Positions 8,267 through 15,976 of a DNA stretch of 64,000 nt are shown here, one piece after another. The notes under the pieces were generated by a model. The model ran no database searches. It was not told the DNA's origin and was given only the letters and a program-made list of their open reading frames with translations. The stretch comes from JBAOHV01 sp964450685 (GTDB lineage: Bacteria; Actinomycetota; Acidimicrobiia; Acidimicrobiales; Microtrichaceae), in assembly GCA_964450685.1 (NCBI GenBank), contig CAYVDN010000004.1:44051-108050 (forward strand), read 5' to 3'. Every line of letters starts with the position of its first letter. Position 1 is the first letter of the stretch. The translations under genes were made by a program, and so were the position numbers.

Positions 8267-9577
8267 TCAACCGCTGACCAGGTCGGTCAGGGCCGCAACG
8301 ACCGCGTCGGTCGTCTGTGCCCAGGTCGGCATGGTGAACTCCGCGGCCGCTGCACGTTGGCGCTCGTGGTGACCGGGGTCCTCGAGGTGGAGTCGCAGCA
8401 GCCCCGTCAGAGCGGCGACGTCGGTCGGTTCGAAGAACTCGGCGGCGTCGCCAGCAGCCTCGGGCTGGGCGCCACCGTTCGACGAGATGGTGGCGCACCC
8501 GTGCCCGAGCGCTTCGAGAACCGGCACTCCCAGGCCCTCGTAGATCGAGGGCGCGACCGTCACGAAGGCGTTGTCGTACAGCCAGGCGAGCTGGCGGTCA
8601 TCGACGCCGCCCAGCCAGTGCAGTTGCCCTCCCCGGCGGGGATGGCGGCGGAGCCGCTGCACGAGCCGATCGACCAGCCAACCCTCCTTGCCCACGAGAA
8701 CCAGATCCAGCTCGCTTCCCTGATCCCACAGACGCTCCATCGCGTCCAGCACGACACCCTGGTTCTTGCGGGGCTCCAGCGTCCCCACCACCAGTACGTA
8801 CAACCGCCCGTCCACGAGCTCCTCGACCGGCTCCGGTTCGTCGACCAGATAGTCCGCTCCGAGCGGTACGGGGCGTATGTCCAGATCGGGTCCGATACCG
8901 AGGGCTGTCGCGGCAGATCGCAGGTCGTTGGCGGTACGTCGCGAGTTGGTCAGGAACAGCTCAGAAGTCGTCAGGTGTGCAATCAACCAGTCCGTGAACA
9001 CCCGAATGTGCTTCTCGGTGAACCACTCCGGGTAGAGAACCGGCATGACGTCGTGGACAAGGACCGCCCGGCGGATTCCTGCGTCACGCAGGCGGGGGAG
9101 CAGCTCGGCCCGTGGTGTCGGGTCGTACCAGGATCCCTCGACGTCGAGGAACACCGAACCAGTCGGCGCTCCCGGTCCGGGCAGAGGGCCTATGCCGAGG
9201 TCGTCGTGGGCCGGCAGGATCTCGCCGCGTGAGCGGAGCCGGGTGGCCACGGCACCACGGACCTTCACGGTGATTGGTAGGTCTCCGATCCTCCGTACGA
9301 CCGGGCCGAGAGGGCCGAAGTCGTCCGCTCGACGTCCGGCCCGCCCGCCGGCAGGGTGCGTGCTGAGCCGGTCAGTCTCGTCGGCGGTCAGCGTTCGGAA
9401 GCCGGCGCCCACGGCCGGTGTCACGACGGGAACCACCTCGAAGACGTCGGAGTCCGACAAGCCGGCAACCACCTCGCGGACTACACGTTGGATTCCGGTG
9501 GTGAAATCGATCGACAGCGTGTCGGTGACCTCGACGAGAACGCGGGTCCTGGGTTCGTCGCCGCTCGGTTCTGTCAT
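8267..9577 (-). CDS. GT4-family glycosyltransferase
   Basis: This 436-aa cytoplasmic GT-B fold retaining glycosyltransferase uses an activated sugar nucleotide. The C-terminal half carries LVVGTLEPRKNQGVVLDAM (donor-domain strand with the EPRKN signature) and PSIYEGLGVPVLEALGHG (the E-x7-E motif binding the nucleotide sugar). The N-terminal acceptor domain is less conserved. The start MTEPSGDE is preceded by a GGGGCAGG stretch; a 43-codon upstream extension is Arg-rich and rejected. It heads the four-gene glycan operon and probably adds a sugar to a polyprenyl-linked intermediate or a surface polymer. Confidence 0.87.
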   Translation of the reverse strand: MTEPSGDEPRTRVLVEVTDTLSIDFTTGIQRVVREVVAGLSDSDVFEVVPVVTPAVGAGFRTLTADETDRLSTHPAGGRAGRRADDFGPLGPVVRRIGDLPITVKVRGAVATRLRSRGEILPAHDDLGIGPLPGPGAPTGSVFLDVEGSWYDPTPRAELLPRLRDAGIRRAVLVHDVMPVLYPEWFTEKHIRVFTDWLIAHLTTSELFLTNSRRTANDLRSAATALGIGPDLDIRPVPLGADYLVDEPEPVEELVDGRLYVLVVGTLEPRKNQGVVLDAMERLWDQGSELDLVLVGKEGWLVDRLVQRLRRHPRRGGQLHWLGGVDDRQLAWLYDNAFVTVAPSIYEGLGVPVLEALGHGCATISSNGGAQPEAAGDAAEFFEPTDVAALTGLLRLHLEDPGHHERQRAAAAEFTMPTWAQTTDAVVAALTDLVSG

Positions 9578-9774
9578 GGCCTGCCCCTGTTGCGCGTGCC
9601 GCTCAGCACGCTCGACACATGGTGCCAGACCGTCGACACGGCGGGAGCCACCGACGCCGTCCCCCTTGACGGCTCCGGTGGCTCCCACTTGAGGTCTGCT
9701 GACCATGGTGTTCCCACAGACTTCATCGGCACTCAGGCCGTGGAGTTGATCGTTCGGCCGGTTCGAACTCCGAC

Positions 9775-10983
9775 TCAGCGCGTGAGGATCACCGAGGAGC
9801 CGTGACCGAAGAGACCCTGGTTCGCAGTGATACCGACCATCGGGTTGTCGGCCTGAACGCCCTGGGCGGTTCCTCGGAGCTGCCAGGTGAGTTCGCAGAC
9901 CTGGGCGATCGCCTGTGCCGGGACCGCCTCACCGAAGCATGCCAGGCCACCGGAGAGGTTCACGGGCAGGCGACCTCCGATCGCGGTCACACCGTCGCGC
10001 AGGAGCTTCTCGGCCTCGCCGGTACCGCAGAATCCCAGGTCCTCGTACCAGTCGAGCTCGAGGGCGGTCGACAGGTCGTAGACCTCGGCGACGTCGACGT
10101 CGTCGGGGCCGATGCCCGCCTGGGCGTAGGCCGCATCGCCGATCGCCTGTTTGAATCCGCGTTCGGGTGCGGGGATCCCAGCCGCTGAGTCGGTCGCGAA
10201 GTTCGGCATCTCCAGGATCGTGTTGGGGAACGTGGGGGTCACCGTCGAGATGGCCGCAACGCGGACCAGCTTGTCGCCGGACGATGCACCGGCCAGGTGC
10301 CTGCGGGCGTACTCCATCGAGGCCAGGACCACCGCGGCGCCGCCGTCGGAGGTGGCGCAGATGTCGAGCAGCCGAAGAGGGCTGGACACGGTCGGCGACT
10401 TGGCGACGTCCTCGGCTGTCACGGCCTTGCGGTAGCGGGCATAGGGGTTGGCCAGGCCGTGCGCCGCGTTCTTGATCTTCACCTGGGCGAAGTCGTCGGT
10501 CGTGGCGCCATACAGGTCGATCCGGCGGCGTGCCCACATGGCGAAGTAGCTCGGGTTCGTCATGCCCATCAGGCGGAAGCGCAGCCAGTCGGGGTCGTCC
10601 CCGCGCTCGCCCGCGTTCGGCTTGAGGAAGCCCTTCGGAGTCGTGTCTGCACCCACCACCAACGCCACGTCACACATGCCCGACAGGATGCGCTGGCGGG
10701 CGGCATCGAGAGCCATGGCACCGGAGGCGCAGGCGCCGTAGGTGCTAGTCACGGGGACGCCGGTCCAGCCGAGCGCCTGGGCGAAGGTCGCACCCGCCAC
10801 GTAGCCGGGGTAGCCGTTGCGCATCGTGTCGGCACCCGCGACGAACTGCACCTCATCCCACTCGATCCCGGCGTCGGCGAGTGCGTTGCGGGCCGCAGCC
10901 ACGCCGTACTCCACGAAGTTCCGTCCCCACTTGCCCCACGGGTGCATGCCGACACCCAGCACTGCGACCTGGTCGACTGTCAT
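9775..10983 (-). CDS. ltp3: Ltp3-like thiolase-fold lipid-transfer protein
   Basis: This 402-aa SCP-x type thiolase-superfamily protein closely resembles, from memory, mycobacterial Ltp3 (Rv3523) along its length: GVGMHPWGKWGRN near the N-terminus, nucleophile Cys85 in YGACASG, EVYDLSTALELDWYE, and GLFGHGSSVI at the C-terminus. Such proteins act on acyl-CoA intermediates of steroid or related lipid breakdown, as thiolase or retro-aldolase with a DUF35 partner. The ATG at 10983 has GGAG seven bases upstream and overlaps the stop of the DUF35 gene (TGATG); an in-frame GTG lies just before. The exact substrate is not shown by the sequence. It is controlled with the DUF35 gene from the operator at 11525. 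Confidence 0.88.
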   Translation of the reverse strand: MTVDQVAVLGVGMHPWGKWGRNFVEYGVAAARNALADAGIEWDEVQFVAGADTMRNGYPGYVAGATFAQALGWTGVPVTSTYGACASGAMALDAARQRILSGMCDVALVVGADTTPKGFLKPNAGERGDDPDWLRFRLMGMTNPSYFAMWARRRIDLYGATTDDFAQVKIKNAAHGLANPYARYRKAVTAEDVAKSPTVSSPLRLLDICATSDGGAAVVLASMEYARRHLAGASSGDKLVRVAAISTVTPTFPNTILEMPNFATDSAAGIPAPERGFKQAIGDAAYAQAGIGPDDVDVAEVYDLSTALELDWYEDLGFCGTGEAEKLLRDGVTAIGGRLPVNLSGGLACFGEAVPAQAIAQVCELTWQLRGTAQGVQADNPMVGITANQGLFGHGSSVILTR

Positions 10984-11486
10984 CACTCGGCTCCTGACTC
11001 GTCAGCGTTGTCGGCCGGGTCGATCGGCCGCCACTTCCAGACGACGTAGCTGTGCTCATCGTCCTCGTTGAGCACGTCGGCAACGAGCTCCATCGGCATG
11101 CCCACACGCAGGTCGTCGACACCGACACCTGCCACCACCTGGCCCAGCACGACGAGCTGTTCCTCTGCGAGTTCAACTGCGGCCAGGCAGTAGGGCCGGT
11201 ACGGGTCGCTCGGTGCTACGAAGGGCTCCGGCGGTTGGTACTGGGCGTCGGTGTACGACCAGAGCGTGCCGGTCGTGGAGAGCGTCACGTCCTCGAGCGT
11301 CGCATCGGCGTGGCCGGGAGCCCGTGACATCGTCCGTTCGGGCGGGAAGAAGTAGGTCCCGCTGCCGGAGCACCGCGTGCCCAGCAGGTGGATCCCCGTC
11401 AGGCCGGAGCCGTCGGCGGGGAAGTCCGCATCTTCGGGGGGCATTGTGAACCATCCTTCGATGGCCGGAACCCGCGTCTTTGCCAC
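10983..11486 (-). CDS. DUF35 OB-fold partner of the Ltp3-like protein, zinc ribbon degenerate
   Basis: This 167-aa protein resembles Rv3521-type DUF35 proteins, which pair with thiolase-like Ltp or hydratase subunits. TRVPAIEGWF at the start and GTLWSYTDAQYQPPEPF followed by an OB-fold are characteristic. The usual rubredoxin-like zinc ribbon has four Cys in two CxxC knuckles; here only RCSGSGTYFFPP keeps one Cys and the second knuckle reads SRAPGHADA, so zinc binding is probably lost. It starts with GTG after GGAGGAAAGC, a strong ribosome site. It is first gene of the DUF35-ltp3 operon, 38 bp downstream of the 19-bp repeated operator. Confidence 0.85.
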   Translation of the reverse strand: MAKTRVPAIEGWFTMPPEDADFPADGSGLTGIHLLGTRCSGSGTYFFPPERTMSRAPGHADATLEDVTLSTTGTLWSYTDAQYQPPEPFVAPSDPYRPYCLAAVELAEEQLVVLGQVVAGVGVDDLRVGMPMELVADVLNEDDEHSYVVWKWRPIDPADNADESGAE

Positions 11487-11524
11487 GCTTTCCTCCGCAT
11501 GGTCGGCCCGACCGTTCGGGCAGC

Positions 11525-11543
11525 GATCTGACGGGTCGTCAGG
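11525..11543 (-). promoter_or_regulatory. Steroid-regulon operator, copy 1 (upstream of DUF35-ltp3)
   Basis: On the minus strand this reads CCTGACGACCCGTCAGATC. The core CTGACG-ACC-CGTCAG is a perfect inverted repeat with a 3-bp spacer. The same 19 bases recur at 17441 and 24862. It fills the gap between the stop codon of the tandem TetR gene and the DUF35 gene, 38 bp before the DUF35 start. Size and symmetry fit a TetR-family operator; the identity of the binding protein is inferred. Confidence 0.82.
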
Positions 11544-12938
11544 TTAGTCCGCGGTCTCGGGAGAGGCAGAAGGGCGGTCGGCCCGGCCCTTGCGTCCCTT
11601 GCTCGGAACCCATGGGTCGACTCCTGTGGCGGTCGGGGGGAGCAAGCGCATCGCCAACGCGGCGTGGTCCTCGAGGCGGCAGGCATCGTCGAGGGCGAGC
11701 GAGAGCACCGTGTCGGACAGGTTGGCGACCACCTGTAGCGGGTCCGCGTCGCCCAGGTCCATCATCTCCAGCACCGGAATCAGAACCTGAGCGAGAGGAA
11801 CCTCCACCCGTACGTCGATCTCGGACAGGCCTCGCCCCCGCTGGTGCTTGGCGGCTACACGCTCGCCCAGAAGCGCGCGCGCAGGCTCGGGGTCGGCGAT
11901 CACCTGCTGGGCGAACCTTGTCAGGACCCGGTGAAGCAACAGGAGCGGATCGTCGGTGAGGGGTTCCTGTGTGAGTCGGCGCAGCTCGGGCACGTGGTGG
12001 GCGAAGGTGCACGCAGCGATCTCGCGAACACTGCTGAACACGTTGAGGACGGTCTGGTGCGACACGCCAGCCGCTTCCGCCAGCTCGCTTGCGCTGACCG
12101 ACTCCCAGCCGTGGTCGAAGCGGCCGATGGCAGCGTTGACGATGGTGTTGCGGGATTCCCGTCGCCTTCTCGCACCCGAACGGGCCTGTGGTGAGAGGTG
12201 GGAGTCGTCGAGCATCGGCGCATCATCGACGAGTGGGCGGTCCTCGAGCGCTGCCAGGCGGATCCTGGTCGAGCGGGGAGTGGATAGCGTCGCCACCAGG
12301 GTCGATGCCACGTCGGCGAACAGCGACTCGTCCACTGCGCCGGGGTCGAACTGCTCGCGTGCCAGCAGGCCTTCGAACATTCCGGTCAGGGCGACAGCGA
12401 TGCGGTCCTCGTTGAAGGGCGGCACGTACGCGCGTCCGGTGCGCTTCAGAAGGTGATGCCAGCCCTTCACCGCTTGCTCGTGACGTATCCGGTAGTTCTC
12501 ACGCAGCACGTCTGCGACCGTGTTGTACCTGTCGTACTCGTGTGAGAGCTCGGCGCCCTGGTGCGCCCACAACAGGTACTGGAACCGGAGGGTCGAGCAC
12601 AGCTGAGGATCGCTGGTGTAGATCTGCCACGTCTCGACCAAGCTGAGGCGTATGGCTTCGAACAGTTCGAAGTGCGCCAGCGAGTCGACGAGCTCGTCCA
12701 CCTGATCGGCAAGGTCCTCGGCTGTGGGGATGGCGGCCAGGACCATGGCGTCGGCGAATTCGGCCTGGTTCCGGAAGTGGTGGAAGAACGAGCCCGTGGT
12801 CACACCAGCAGCCTCGGCCACCTTCGAAGTCGTCACCCCGGCGAACACCTTGGACAGGGGCAACTCGTCCTGTACGGCCAGGCCCGCTCGCAGGAGTCGT
12901 TCCCTGGGGTCGTCCGTCCCGGGCTGCTCGTCACTCAT
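11544..12938 (-). CDS. Tandem TetR-family regulator with two DNA-binding domains
   Basis: This 464-aa protein is about twice TetR length. The first TetR N-terminal domain spans about 12-70, with helix-turn-helix VTTSKVAEAAGVTTGSFFHH (about 35-54), then a helical ligand/dimer region to about 200. A linker rich in charged residues (about 210-255) leads to a second TetR DNA-binding domain (about 258-315) with SASELAEAAGVSHQTVLNVF (about 282-301) and another helical region. Both recognition helices look intact. The gene is immediately followed on its strand by the steroid operator and the DUF35-ltp3 operon. It is the best candidate repressor of this block. A monomer could mimic a dimer or read two operator types. 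Its own promoter region carries different palindromes. Confidence 0.88.
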   Translation of the reverse strand: MSDEQPGTDDPRERLLRAGLAVQDELPLSKVFAGVTTSKVAEAAGVTTGSFFHHFRNQAEFADAMVLAAIPTAEDLADQVDELVDSLAHFELFEAIRLSLVETWQIYTSDPQLCSTLRFQYLLWAHQGAELSHEYDRYNTVADVLRENYRIRHEQAVKGWHHLLKRTGRAYVPPFNEDRIAVALTGMFEGLLAREQFDPGAVDESLFADVASTLVATLSTPRSTRIRLAALEDRPLVDDAPMLDDSHLSPQARSGARRRRESRNTIVNAAIGRFDHGWESVSASELAEAAGVSHQTVLNVFSSVREIAACTFAHHVPELRRLTQEPLTDDPLLLLHRVLTRFAQQVIADPEPARALLGERVAAKHQRGRGLSEIDVRVEVPLAQVLIPVLEMMDLGDADPLQVVANLSDTVLSLALDDACRLEDHAALAMRLLPPTATGVDPWVPSKGRKGRADRPSASPETAD

Positions 12939-12943
12939 GAGCC

Positions 12944-12964
12944 CGTAGCATAGTACGCGCTACG
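12944..12964. promoter_or_regulatory. Inverted repeat over the predicted promoter of the tandem TetR gene
   Basis: The sequence has arms CGTAGC and GCTACG separated by 9 bp, ending 5 bp before the TetR start codon. On the minus strand it contains TACTAT (12955-12950), a plausible -10 element that would place the transcript start only a few bases before the ATG, so the mRNA may be almost leaderless. It is a likely autoregulatory operator. The arms differ from the CTGACG operator. Confidence 0.6.
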
Positions 12965-12970
12965 GTGTCC

Positions 12971-12986
12971 CGTAGTGCGGACTACG
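12971..12986. promoter_or_regulatory. Second palindrome upstream of the tandem TetR gene
   Basis: CGTAGT-GCGG-ACTACG is a perfect inverted repeat. It shares the element TAGTnCGnnCTACG with the adjoining site: copies at 12951-12964 and 12973-12986 are offset by exactly 22 bp, two helical turns, which suits side-by-side binding of two regulator units on one face of the DNA. Confidence 0.6.
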
Positions 12987-13257
12987 TGAATGACCTCGTG
13001 GTGACGATGTCGAGTGGTGACGTAAGGGAGCGGGCGGTGGGTACGGCCGCGCCGTTTTGGTCGGCCAGAACATGGGCAATTTCACCCACGATGCCCGAGG
13101 ATTGGGGGGGTGCGACGGAGCTTTCGCTGTCCAAGCGGTTGCGCGATCGGTGCTGCTGAGATAGATTGTTCCCAATCCAGCGACGGTGATTCGCCCCATC
13201 GCCGTCGGTGGGGGAGGGCCTCGAACATGTTCGGGGGAAGGGTAAGTGCCCCATCAC

Positions 13258-13295
13258 AACCGGGGGAGTCCGAAGCGATTCGTGCTCCCCCGGTT
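13258..13295. terminator. Long hairpin with inner GNRA loop, probable terminator
   Basis: An 11-bp perfect stem AACCGGGGGAG/CTCCCCCGGTT encloses a second 4-bp stem CGAA/TTCG capped by GCGA, a GNRA tetraloop on the plus strand. It lies 65 bp after the stop of the minus-strand lipoprotein gene, so a factor-independent terminator without U-tract is the simplest reading. A structured RNA element is an alternative. Confidence 0.5.
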
Positions 13296-13360
13296 GCGCG
13301 TCCGGGATCAGGGGAGCCTCGCCGCCTGATCTGGCAGGGCATCGGATCGGTTCCCCCGGG

Positions 13361-14044
13361 TCAGACCCAGGGGTCGGGTGGGATTGCAGGTGTCTCCTGG
13401 GTGGGAGGGCCGTCTCGTAGGTCCACGCGGTCGATCCGCCGGCGTGGTGGCACAGTGCGTTCCCCTCGACGGCGCCACCAACGCATGACCCATCCCGCGG
13501 TGGCGACCATGCCCACGACCGAGAACACCGCCATGACCAGCTGCAGGAAAGCTCCTGCACCGGCCGGGGTGGCCTCCTTCACCTCGACTCTCAGTCGTAC
13601 TTGGTGATCGGCGGGGTCGGCGGGATCGCCACCCTCGACAGTGGTGGCGGGCCCGCGTGTCACCTGCTCCGCCTCGACGTCGATAGATCTGGACACCACC
13701 GGTGCGTCCATGTCGGACAACGAGCCCAGTGCCGTCTCCAGGTTCTGCCCCGGAAGTGCGAACTCGAGCGCGGTCTCGGACGCGTCTGTGGTCTGCTCAC
13801 CAACCCGTGTGCCTCCCCAGGTCGACGCGCTCGCGAGGATCTCCTGGCGCGTCAGCAGTACCTGGTCCTGGTCGGCGGCCTCCATCACGACCACGGCGTC
13901 GGCCCTGCTCGAGTCCATCAGGTCGGAGCAGCCACCCAGAATCACCAGTCCCGCGACGACGGCGGCGCAACGCGCCGAGAATGTCGTACGCGTTCGGTGA
14001 GTCCCGGGACGGGTGGACGATGGCGACTGAGCGCGCCGGGTCAT
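13361..14044 (-). CDS. Membrane-anchored lipoprotein, DUF4349-like
   Basis: This 227-aa protein has a basic N-terminus, a hydrophobic signal (about 24-38) and lipobox ILGGC with Cys at about residue 39. The central part (about 45-130) follows the pattern of DUF4349: a strand, then a helix ending in STWGGTRVGEQ, then LEFALPGQNLETALGSLSDM, and SRSIDVEAEQVT. A membrane helix at about 167-187 (VMAVFSVVGMVATAGWVMRW) is followed by an Arg-rich cytoplasmic tail. DUF4349 proteins are of unknown function. The usual coiled-coil between the domain and the membrane helix seems shortened. It is transcribed towards the TetR gene and ends before the hairpin at 13258. Confidence 0.68.
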   Translation of the reverse strand: MTRRAQSPSSTRPGTHRTRTTFSARCAAVVAGLVILGGCSDLMDSSRADAVVVMEAADQDQVLLTRQEILASASTWGGTRVGEQTTDASETALEFALPGQNLETALGSLSDMDAPVVSRSIDVEAEQVTRGPATTVEGGDPADPADHQVRLRVEVKEATPAGAGAFLQLVMAVFSVVGMVATAGWVMRWWRRRGERTVPPRRRIDRVDLRDGPPTQETPAIPPDPWV

Positions 14045-14104
14045 GACAGGGGTGAGGGTGATGCCCCCAGCGTAGGAAGCGCCCGCACCCCGGAGGGGGA
14101 CGGT

Positions 14105-14890
14105 TCAGGTCGGGTCTGCCTCATCGAGGAACGCAGGGCGTTCTCCGCCGCCGTGCAGCCACACCGCGCTTCCGCTCACGTACGAAGCTAAGGGCGAGCC
14201 GAGCCACCGGCAGGCCTGCGCCAGGTCCTCGGGCGTGCCGAGGCGGCCCGCCGGTACTGTCCGTGCAACACGGGCGACCGCTGCTTCGTCGCCGTAATGG
14301 AGGTGCGCCTGCTCGGTCTCGATAAGGCCGGCAACGATCGCTACGACGCGAGTCCGTGGCGCCCACTCGACCGCGAGGGACTGGGTGAGGCTCAGCAGCC
14401 CGGCCTTGGCCGCTCCGTAGGCAGCTGTTCCGGGGGACGGGCGCACTGCGGAGACCGACGCGATGTTCACGATCACCCCGGGGTCGGTGTGGTCGGGTCG
14501 CTGCTGGAAGTGGTGGTTGGCTCGCTGGGCGACGTGCAGAGGTGCCAGCAGGTTGAGCCTCACTATCGATTCGCTGAACCGGGGGGAAGCGGTCGCGGCT
14601 TCGGCCGGTGGTGCCCCGCCCGCGTTGTTGATCACCAGGTCGAGCCGGCCGTAACGGTCGACGGCCGTGTCGACGAGCTGCGCCGCCTGGTCGGGATCGC
14701 GGATGTCAGCTGCCAGGAAGCCGGCGCCCCCACCTCTGCCCGACGGGAGCTCGTCCGGTTCGGTCCGGCCACATGTCATCACTTGGGCGCCCCAGTCGGT
14801 GAACCGCTGCACGATCACCCGTCCGATGCCCTTCGTGCCGCCTGTGACCAGCACGACCTTGCCTTCGTAGCCAAGCTCCTCGGCGTCCAT
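14105..14890 (-). CDS. Short-chain dehydrogenase/reductase in the steroid block
   Basis: This 261-aa classical SDR oxidises or reduces a hydroxyl/keto group with NAD(P). The cofactor motif is TGGTKGIG (16-23), NNAGG is present, and the catalytic Ser (NIASVSAV) and YGAAK complete the active site. The start MDAEELGYEG is the first Met before the Rossmann fold; the much longer open frame upstream runs antisense to the DUF1023 gene and is rejected. It is divergent from the DUF1023-echA20 pair. In mycobacteria SDRs are encoded beside echA20 and ipdAB and act on HIP-CoA intermediates, so a steroid-ring role is inferred but not shown. Confidence 0.85.
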   Translation of the reverse strand: MDAEELGYEGKVVLVTGGTKGIGRVIVQRFTDWGAQVMTCGRTEPDELPSGRGGGAGFLAADIRDPDQAAQLVDTAVDRYGRLDLVINNAGGAPPAEAATASPRFSESIVRLNLLAPLHVAQRANHHFQQRPDHTDPGVIVNIASVSAVRPSPGTAAYGAAKAGLLSLTQSLAVEWAPRTRVVAIVAGLIETEQAHLHYGDEAAVARVARTVPAGRLGTPEDLAQACRWLGSPLASYVSGSAVWLHGGGERPAFLDEADPT

Positions 14891-14959
14891 GGCGGCGGAC
14901 GATACCGGTGCTCGCTCCCCGCTGACGAGTGGGTGTCGCCGTGGGTACGGTCCTCCGTT

Positions 14960-15976
14960 GTGCTCCTGGGCTGCGACCCGAGCGACCTCGAGTCGTTGGC
15001 AGAGAGGCTGGCGGTCCTGGCCGATCATCTCACCCGGGTCCGTCTGCGCCTTGTGAACGCCGACCGCTCGGCTTGGGCCGGTCCGGACGCCCGACGCGGT
15101 TGGACGGAGTTGGATCGCATCTGCGCCGAGCTCGCACAGCGATCGATCAGCGTCGACCTGGTGGCGAGGCAGGTGGAGCGCCAGGCCGCGCAGCAACGCA
15201 GCGTCTCCGAGATCGATCACCAAGTCCGTACGCTCGCGTTGTCCCACGTTGGTGACGGACGCTGGATCGGTTGGGTCGGCCCCGAGGACGCGACGGTCGT
15301 GGTCGTGCTGATCCCCGGGGTGGGCACGGACCTGGCCGATCGGGATTCCCTCGCGGGTGATGCCATTCGCGTGCGCGAACACCTTGCGTTGGTCGGCGCG
15401 CGCGAGCAGGACGCAGACACCGTCGCGGTCGTCTCATGGTTCGGCTACGACCCGCCGGACAACATCGTGGCAGGGGTAGGTCGCTCACCGGCGGTCGACG
15501 GAGCCGAGCGCCTGGCCGCAGACGTGGACCGGTGGCGCCTCCAACCCGGACGTCGGGTCGTCGCCGTCGGGCACAGCTACGGCGCTCTCGTGGTGTCTCG
15601 GGCGGCAGCGATCGGGATGGCCGCCGACGAGGTGGTGCTGCTCGGCGCCCCGGGACTCGGCGCGGACGTCGGACGACCCGGATGGCTGGCGGGCCAGGGT
15701 CTGTGGAGTGCTGCCGCGGACGGTGACCCTGTCTCTGCGCTCGCCCGGGCTGGACTCATCCACGGTGAGGACCCGGCCAGCGTCGCGGTGGCCCTACCGA
15801 CATCGATCGACGGACACGGTTCCTACCTGCGCGACCCGGTGTTGCTCGATGCGCTTGCCGAGGTGGCGCTCCGGGGCGGCACTAGCGGTACCGTCGCTGC
15901 CGGGAGGTCGACCTCATCGGCGTCTCCAGCACGAACACACACCCTGGGAGCGACAACGACATGGGCTTCTCCGTGA
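14960..15976 (+). CDS. DUF1023 alpha/beta hydrolase
   Basis: This protein of about 338 aa has an N-terminal helical region (LLGCDPSDLESLAERLAVL onwards, about 1-85) and a C-terminal DUF1023 alpha/beta-hydrolase domain. The domain shows VVVLIPGVGTDLADR, then VVSWFGYDPPDN and the nucleophile elbow VAVGHSYGALV with the catalytic Ser. A catalytic Asp/His pair is expected near DGHGSYLRDP. The start is uncertain: GTG at 14960 fits the helix start and GTG at 14933 is possible. The stop lies 16 bp inside echA20, so the two genes are coupled. Substrate unknown; the neighbour suggests a CoA thioester or ester of steroid breakdown, but DUF1023 proteins also occur elsewhere. Confidence 0.75.
   Translation: MLLGCDPSDLESLAERLAVLADHLTRVRLRLVNADRSAWAGPDARRGWTELDRICAELAQRSISVDLVARQVERQAAQQRSVSEIDHQVRTLALSHVGDGRWIGWVGPEDATVVVVLIPGVGTDLADRDSLAGDAIRVREHLALVGAREQDADTVAVVSWFGYDPPDNIVAGVGRSPAVDGAERLAADVDRWRLQPGRRVVAVGHSYGALVVSRAAAIGMAADEVVLLGAPGLGADVGRPGWLAGQGLWSAAADGDPVSALARAGLIHGEDPASVAVALPTSIDGHGSYLRDPVLLDALAEVALRGGTSGTVAAGRSTSSASPARTHTLGATTTWASP

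Larger units (their letters stand above)
12939..13360. other. 422-bp intergenic region with regulatory sites and a long hairpin
   Basis: No convincing gene is seen; the open frames crossing it are low-complexity and continue antisense into neighbours. It contains the TetR promoter palindromes (12944-12986), a 12-bp palindrome CGAACATGTTCG (13222-13233) and the long hairpin at 13258. It separates the TetR gene promoter from the 3' end of a DUF4349-like lipoprotein gene on the same strand. Confidence 0.6.

Noticed and set aside
13222..13233. CGAACATGTTCG palindrome as a LexA/SOS box
   Set aside because: Actinobacterial SOS boxes have CGAAC and GTTCG separated by four bases; here only two, and no DNA-repair gene follows.
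12939..13360. Cyclic-di-GMP or other known riboswitch in the long intergenic region
   Set aside because: No conserved core of a GEMM or other riboswitch class was recognised; the only strong structure is a simple nested hairpin.
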